A stretch of 38,492 bases of DNA, from positions 1-38,492 of the forward strand of contig NZ_FLTX01000071.1 of assembly GCF_900092025.1 (NCBI RefSeq), read 5' to 3'. Both the position numbers and the translations under genes were made by a program. Shown one piece after another: positions 34,521 through 38,492 of this stretch; position 1 is the first letter of the stretch, and each line of letters opens with the position of its first letter. The notes beneath the pieces are model-generated. The model was not told where the DNA came from, did not search any database, and saw nothing but the letters and a program-made list of their open reading frames with translations. This DNA comes from Xanthomonas bromi. Its GTDB lineage: Bacteria > Pseudomonadota > Gammaproteobacteria > Xanthomonadales > Xanthomonadaceae.

Positions 34521-34791
34521 TATCGCAGGGGTAACGATCCTGCAGGTCGCGCGCATAAATGCCGGCGAGCTGGGCGCTGCCGCTGGTGATGGCACGCCGC
34601 AGACGGTCGAGCAGTTCCATATCGGTGAGCACCTCGCCGCGCGTGTAGTTGTTGACCACTGCCTTCCGACGCTGGCGATACGCCCTGCTGTGATCGGCTG
34701 CGGTCTGCGCTGCAACGCCATTGGCAGGCGGACGGCCACGACGCTTGGGAAGCTGCATTTCGAGGGTGCCGGGATCTTTGTCGTCGCGCAT
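34516..34791 (-). CDS. GRP-motif phage regulator-like protein, paralog of 26423-26695
   Basis: This 91-residue basic protein begins MRDDKDPGTLEMQLPKRRGRPPANG and aligns with the regulator at the end of the intact prophage, including the GRPPANG motif and the C-terminal pattern LDRLRRAITSGSAQLAGIYARDLQDRYP. It appears intact although its phage is decayed. It is flanked on both sides by the same 14-bp palindrome and has an 8-bp tandem repeat in its leader. These features suggest autoregulation, which is inferred. Confidence 0.7.
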   Translation of the reverse strand: MRDDKDPGTLEMQLPKRRGRPPANGVAAQTAADHSRAYRQRRKAVVNNYTRGEVLTDMELLDRLRRAITSGSAQLAGIYARDLQDRYPCDI

Positions 34792-34805
34792 TTGAGTGGT
34801 CCGCC

Positions 34806-34874
34806 GTGTCGATGTGTCGATGTGTCGATGTGTCGATGTGTCGATGTGTCGATGTGTCGATGTGTCGATGTGTC
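34806..34874. repeat. 8-bp tandem repeat (GTGTCGAT, 8.6 copies)
   Basis: Eight perfect units of GTGTCGAT run from 34806 to 34869, with a partial ninth (GTGTC) to 34874. The array lies between the palindromic operator cluster and the start codon of the GRP regulator, so changes in copy number would alter promoter-to-gene spacing or leader length. Confidence 0.95.
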
Positions 34875-34882
34875 CATTTTAA

Positions 34883-34944
34883 TCTGACGCGAATCTGACG
34901 CGTCAGAAAAGTCTAATGACGATTAGTTATCTGACGCTTCAGAA
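34883..34944. promoter_or_regulatory. Operator-like cluster upstream of the GRP regulator
   Basis: It holds the half-site TCTGACGCGA (34883), the perfect palindrome TCTGACGCGTCAGA (34894-34907) and an imperfect copy TCTGACGCTTCAGA (about 34931-34944). Spacing of about 11 and 37 bp suggests side-by-side binding of a dimeric regulator. Confidence 0.6.
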
Positions 34945-34946
34945 AA

Positions 34947-35394
34947 TTAGATCTGTGACGCCGTGTCCGGGATCGTCGTCGCGGTCTGGTACGGCTTGGA
35001 CTCGGGGAACGTGCCCTGGCTGCGCGGCCCATGCTCGATAACCCCGCCACGTACATGGTCGCGTTCGACGCCGCCGCCGTCACTCCCTACGGCCGCAACG
35101 CCAGCAGCGCCGACGCTCCCATCGGGGGCCATGTTGTAGAGCCGTGCATCCTTCTCACGAACGGGCGCGGTCCAGGGCCACGCGGTCGCCACCATGATGT
35201 GCTTACCGGCCGACAGCCGAACGCCATAGCTGACGACGCTAACGCTGTAGCCCAGGGCGCGCAGCTGCGTCAAATCAAGCTGCTCGATGACATTGTTGCT
35301 CTCATCGATCCACTGCACCCACGTGCGATCCTGATCCCCTACCCGCGCACGCGCCGCCAGCCGAATGCGGCCCTTACCGGCCAACTCGGCCACG
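34947..35394 (-). pseudogene. 3' fragment of a Zot-like assembly gene
   Basis: The frame ends GTFPESKPYQTATTIPDTASQI, almost identical to the end of the intact Zot. Upstream it reads TWVQWIDESNNVIEQLDLTQL and MVATAWPWTAP, resembling Zot periplasmic regions of another subtype. The ATPase domain and membrane helix are absent; the match stops at the inverted-repeat element at 35395. Confidence 0.75.
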
Positions 35395-35490
35395 TAGAGG
35401 GTCGGCAGGGATTCGTGTAAAAAACAGCCAAAAGTGAGCTGAATCACTGAAAGTCGGAGATTTATCACACGGATCCCTGCCGGCCCTCCA
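35395..35490. repeat. ~95-bp inverted-repeat element, copy 1
   Basis: Imperfect terminal inverted repeats of about 26 bp face each other: GAGGGTCGGCAGGGATTCGT on the left and, on the reverse strand, GAGGGCCGGCAGGGATCCGT on the right. A short A-rich centre (AAAACAGCCAAAAGTGAGC) lies between. A second copy with the same ends and centre lies at 37186-37279. Confidence 0.75.
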
Positions 35491-35804
35491 CAGGGTGAGG
35501 ACGGTAGGACGATCCACGACGGTTCTCCATCGCATGGCGCGGGGCGATGCGATGCCGGACACAGGGCGGCCGTGAAACGTCGCGCCGCAGTGCGGGCAGC
35601 GGCAGCGCCCGCATCGATCCAAATACTATGTCCCGTTTGCACACTTCTACCTTGCGGCACATCGAAACGTCAACCGCCTTGGCAAAACCGAGCACGACCA
35701 CTGGCGAGCGCAAACCTGTTCCCGCAGGCTGCGCGACTCGCGGCTCGCGCCACGCCGGGTTAGCGGCACGCAGCCACTTTCATGCAGTACACCAGGGACA
35801 TCCG
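35491..35804. other. Region upstream of the beta-helix gene
   Basis: About 310 bp without a supported gene. The open frame in phase with the beta-helix gene has no signal-peptide logic here and is treated as leader. No plant-inducible promoter box was recognised. Confidence 0.4.
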
Positions 35805-37127
35805 ATGCACCTCTCTCTTCGCACCATCGTGGCGATCGCCTTTGCCGCCTGCGTGCCGCCGTGCACGTCCGTTGCCGCCGACTGGTACGTCGCGCCCACC
35901 GGCAACGACGGCAATCCCGGCACTCGCGCCGCCCCCTTTGCCAGCGTGATGGCTGCGCAGGCCGCCGCGTCCAGTGGCGATACCGTCTACCTGCACGGCG
36001 GCACCTATCGCCTGACCAGCGCCAACATCAGCGTAGTGCGGCAGCCCTACGCCGTGGTTAACGAAATCACCAAGCCTGGCATCGCCTATGTCAACGTCGC
36101 CAACGAGCGGCCGGTGTTCGACTTCTCTGCGGTGACGCCCACCGGCTTGCGCGTGGCCGCATTCCGGGTGGCCAGCAACAACTGCGTCTTTCGCGGATTC
36201 GAGGTGGTGGGTGTGCGGATCACCATTGCAGACCGCCTGACCCAGTCCGAAGCATTCCGCGTTGACCGCGGCAACGGCAACCTGTTCGAAAATCTGGCGA
36301 TCCACGACGGCCAGGCGATCGGCTGGTACCTGGTTTCCGGCAGCGACAACCGGGTACACAACGTGGATGCCTATAACAACCGCGGACTAAATGCCTTCTC
36401 CGACGGAAATATCGACGGTTTCGGCGTGCATCCGACGCTTGCGGGAAGCAGCGGAAATCTCATCGAAGGCAGCCGCGCATGGTTCAACAGCGACGATGGC
36501 TTCGACCTGATCAATGCCGCTGCTGCAGTCACCCTGCAACGCAATTGGTCGTTCTACAACGGGTACGACAGCGCATTCACGCCGCTGGGCAATGGCGCAG
36601 GCTTCAAGGCAGGCGGCTACGGCCGCAACGGAAGCGAGTATCCCAAGCCGGTGCCGCGTCATATCGTGCGGTTCAATCTGGCAGTGGGCAATCGATCCAA
36701 CGGCCTCTACGCCAATCACCACATCGGGGGGCAGGAATGGATCAGCAACACATCGATCAAGAACGGCCGCGCCAATTACGACATGCAATCCACCTTGAGC
36801 GACAACCTCACCGACGTGCCGGGATACGATCACGATCTGGCCAATAACCTGGGATTCGGAACGCGCATCGAAATGATCAACCTGGGGTCTGCGAGCGAGA
36901 ACGATATCGGCCGTAATTCGTTCAATCTTCCCCTTGTCGTCAGTGCGGGCGATTTCGTCAGCCTGGACGAGCGCCAGCTCATGAGTCCGCGCCAGGCCAA
37001 CGGCGACCTACCCATCATTACCTTCGCCACCCTGGCACATGGCAGCGCGTTGATCGACGCCGGCGCCGATACCGGTGAGGCTTTCAACGGGCGTGCACCG
37101 GACTTGGGGGCATTCGAGGCGCGTTGA
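35805..37127 (+). CDS. Secreted right-handed beta-helix protein, PL9 pectate-lyase-like
   Basis: This is a predicted exported polysaccharide lyase of 440 residues. A signal peptide (MHLSLRTIVAIAFAACVPPCTSVAA) precedes the mature start DWYVAPTGNDGNPGTRAAPFAS, a block shared by PL9/DUF1565 proteins. The beta-helix follows, with NSDDGFDLINA, GAGFKAGGYGRNG and NRSNGLYANHHIGG. These correspond to the calcium-binding and catalytic-lysine region of PL9 enzymes (candidate Lys268). Pectate lyases cut plant cell-wall homogalacturonan by beta-elimination, which fits a plant pathogen. The ATG follows AGGGA. The gene stands alone between two copies of a short inverted-repeat element. The exact substrate is inferred. 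Confidence 0.82.
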   Translation: MHLSLRTIVAIAFAACVPPCTSVAADWYVAPTGNDGNPGTRAAPFASVMAAQAAASSGDTVYLHGGTYRLTSANISVVRQPYAVVNEITKPGIAYVNVANERPVFDFSAVTPTGLRVAAFRVASNNCVFRGFEVVGVRITIADRLTQSEAFRVDRGNGNLFENLAIHDGQAIGWYLVSGSDNRVHNVDAYNNRGLNAFSDGNIDGFGVHPTLAGSSGNLIEGSRAWFNSDDGFDLINAAAAVTLQRNWSFYNGYDSAFTPLGNGAGFKAGGYGRNGSEYPKPVPRHIVRFNLAVGNRSNGLYANHHIGGQEWISNTSIKNGRANYDMQSTLSDNLTDVPGYDHDLANNLGFGTRIEMINLGSASENDIGRNSFNLPLVVSAGDFVSLDERQLMSPRQANGDLPIITFATLAHGSALIDAGADTGEAFNGRAPDLGAFEAR

Positions 37128-37185
37128 TCCGGGCGATGGCGCCAGCCGCCTGGCCGGCGGTCAGCGCCATCGTGCTTGGCAGGAT

Positions 37186-37279
37186 TGAGGGGCGGCAGGG
37201 ATTCGTGTAAAAAAAAGCCAAAAAGTAAGCCAACCTTGTTGTAAAAAAGGGTTTTTCAAGAATTCCTGCCGACCCTCCT
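37186..37279. repeat. ~95-bp inverted-repeat element, copy 2
   Basis: It has the same left end as copy 1 (GGCGGCAGGGATTCGTGTAA), the same A-rich centre with GCCAAAAAGTAAGC, and an inverted right end (on the reverse strand GAGGGTCGGCAGGAATT). It lies 59 bp after the beta-helix stop codon in the same orientation as copy 1. Confidence 0.75.
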
Positions 37280-37728
37280 GGTGAGTCCTACTCAGGTTAG
37301 ACCCAACAGTCGTGTCATCAGTCGTCGGCCTTTAGATTAAATAGTTTAGAGAGACTTCGGTCCCGCACGTAATTATTCCCTGCCGAACCTAAAGTCGGGA
37401 CGTTGCGAAATAGCATTAAGATAAATATAAATAATATCCATTACTTTTATAAATTATCGAATATAAACGTATAAGCATTACTATGCACATGTCCCCTTGA
37501 TCTTCCAGGTGAATTTAATGCACTTATGACGGACGCCACAAAGAAATGCATAATGCATCACAATTACATCAAAATCCATCTAGAGGGGCGTTGAAGTTAT
37601 CGGATCTTTTCAGCATAGTTACCCCGCAGGGCGGAATTAAATTACTACGTGTGCGCGATAAATATGGCTACGCAACGACGTATTTGTTTCACGTCGTTGC
37701 ATTAATTACCCAAATAAAATAGGTCTTC
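37280..37728. other. AT-rich intergenic region before the metalloprotease gene
   Basis: About 450 bp without a supported gene. Between roughly 37380 and 37480 the base composition is clearly AT-rich compared with the rest of the window. It likely contains the metalloprotease promoter. Confidence 0.5.
37672..37700. promoter_or_regulatory. Inverted repeat upstream of the metalloprotease gene
   Basis: GCAACGACGT (37672-37681) and ACGTCGTTGC (37691-37700) are perfect 10-bp arms with a 9-bp spacer, ending 28 bp before the ATG. It could be an operator or an mRNA hairpin. Confidence 0.55.
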
Positions 37729-38492
37729 ATGAAAATAAATTTTTTAGCGGCGACGATCTTCCTGGGGCTCAGCTGCGCTAGCACCTCCATGGTATCGGCA
37801 GCTGACCAATGGCTCTCATTTTCAAGTCAACAGAAGAGTAGGATCACTTCAACGGAAAGGCTAACCCCGATCAGAATCAACGAATCGCAAGCCTACGATA
37901 ATGCGGCTGCCGGTGGCCTTTGGTTACCGCTGCCAGACGGCCGACGCATCTATGCAAAAACTATTTCGCAGAACACCCAGGACAATGATCATTGGACTTT
38001 CGTCGGCACCCTCCCCGCAGAAAAGCAAAGTGTAGTGATCACCTTCGGCCGCAACGCAGTATTCGGATCAATTCCGGTCGGCGACAACACATCGGTTCGT
38101 ATCGTTACCCAGGCCGGAAAGCTGTATATTTCAGAACGGCTACCAAAAGACATGGCTCTTGACCGCCTCAAGAGCCATGATAGTGCCATGGTATCCGACT
38201 ACCTGATTCCGCCGAAACCACCGTTAAGCGAGCAAGATTTACAACACAGCCTTGCACTAGTGAGGCAGGCGACCAGCGCAACGACCCCGGCGGTGGTCGA
38301 CGTGCTCGTAGGTTATACCCCTGGCTTGGTCCGCGAGCTAGGATCGGTTGATGCCGTTAATACCCGCATCAACTATCTGGTCGCCGTTACCAACCGTGCC
38401 TACTCGGATAGCCAAGTGAATGGACGCCTGCGCCTGATCGGTACGCAGCAGGTTAATTACACCGACTCCACTACAGATGATGCTGCACTTAA
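37729..38492 (+). CDS. Secreted M12B/reprolysin-like metalloprotease (3' partial)
   Basis: The ORF runs off the window after 254 codons. It has a signal peptide (MKINFLAATIFLGLSCASTS...VSA). A propeptide-like region follows, and then a segment starting VVDVLVGYTPGLVRELG with INYLVAVTNRAYSDSQVNGRLRLIG. This is the N-terminal part of reprolysin-like zinc protease domains found in xanthomonads. The zinc-binding HExxH motif would lie beyond the window, so the activity is inferred. The start has a weak AGGT upstream. A 10-bp inverted repeat precedes the gene. Confidence 0.72.
   Translation, partial: MKINFLAATIFLGLSCASTSMVSAADQWLSFSSQQKSRITSTERLTPIRINESQAYDNAAAGGLWLPLPDGRRIYAKTISQNTQDNDHWTFVGTLPAEKQSVVITFGRNAVFGSIPVGDNTSVRIVTQAGKLYISERLPKDMALDRLKSHDSAMVSDYLIPPKPPLSEQDLQHSLALVRQATSATTPAVVDVLVGYTPGLVRELGSVDAVNTRINYLVAVTNRAYSDSQVNGRLRLIGTQQVNYTDSTTDDAAL

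Larger units (their letters stand above)
32646..35394. mobile_element. Decayed mosaic of filamentous phage ends next to the intact prophage
   Basis: This region carries a second DUF3653 gene, three fragments of its 3' tail (around 32970, 33467 and 34348), two copies of the GRP-regulator 3' end (33396-33467 and in 34516-34791), an origin-like hairpin and a Zot 3' fragment. Rep, ssb, coat and adsorption genes are missing. The order matches the left end of the intact prophage, repeated and recombined. Confidence 0.82.

Noticed and set aside
34806..34874. Possible CRISPR array
   Set aside because: The unit is 8 bp with no spacers; it is a microsatellite.
34348..34887. 179-codon plus-strand frame ending in repeated Cys-Arg-Cys-Val-Asp units
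   Set aside because: It begins in a DUF3653 tail fragment, runs antisense to the regulator and ends by translating the 8-bp tandem repeat.
35547..35804. Longer start of the beta-helix gene
   Set aside because: The 35805 ATG has a ribosome-binding site and is followed directly by a good signal peptide; the upstream residues would bury it.

Overview
The window looks like a chromosomal segment of a Xanthomonas species (Gammaproteobacteria, Lysobacterales). The reasons are the high GC content, proline/alanine-rich envelope proteins of xanthomonad type, a nonribosomal peptide synthetase end with its phosphopantetheinyl transferase, plant cell-wall and protease genes, and a filamentous phage of the Xanthomonas Cf1/XacF1 type integrated at a dif-like site. 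A dif-like XerCD site at 25890-25917 suggests that the segment lies near the replication terminus.

Layout. (1) 1-3121: the C-terminal end of a nonribosomal peptide synthetase (carrier-domain end plus two thioesterase domains), a convergent Sfp/EntD-type phosphopantetheinyl transferase that could activate it, and tRNA-Leu(UAA). (2) 3262-20523: ordinary core chromosome. It holds a nucleotide-sugar dehydrogenase, an FKBP lipoprotein and flavoprotein operon, a TrhO-type tRNA hydroxylase, a GacA-type response regulator, RNase E divergent from RluC, a DUF3300 lipoprotein, a ZupT-like ZIP transporter, pterin dehydratase with a TonB-domain lipoprotein, NfuA, and a proline-rich transmembrane protein. 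(3) 20782-25775: a TetR regulator divergent from an RND efflux operon, with a perfect 34-bp palindrome between them. The RND pump gene is broken by a 2-bp insertion. (4) 25901-32645: an apparently complete filamentous (inovirus) prophage of about 6.7 kb bounded by a 15-bp direct repeat. It has replication, ssDNA-binding, coat, adsorption, pVI-like and Zot assembly genes on the minus strand, and two regulatory/early genes on the plus strand. (5) 32646-35394: a mosaic of decayed copies of the same phage end, with repeated gene tails, origin-like hairpins, palindromic operators, an 8-bp tandem repeat and a two-gene membrane-protein cargo module. (6) 35395-38492: a secreted beta-helix (PL9-like) protein flanked by two copies of a ~95-bp inverted-repeat element, then an AT-rich stretch and the start of an M12B-like secreted metalloprotease that runs off the window.

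The most interesting signals are in the phage region. The attachment core lies inside the coding sequence of the HTH regulator gene. In the circular phage this gene would gain a hydrophobic tail and overlap the next gene by ATGA; in the integrated state the tail is lost. In the decayed copy, the slot between origin hairpin and regulator is occupied by an unrecognised pair of overlapping membrane-protein genes. A second phage-type regulator there has an 8-bp microsatellite and several copies of one palindrome in its leader. No database search was run; family names come from motif recognition.
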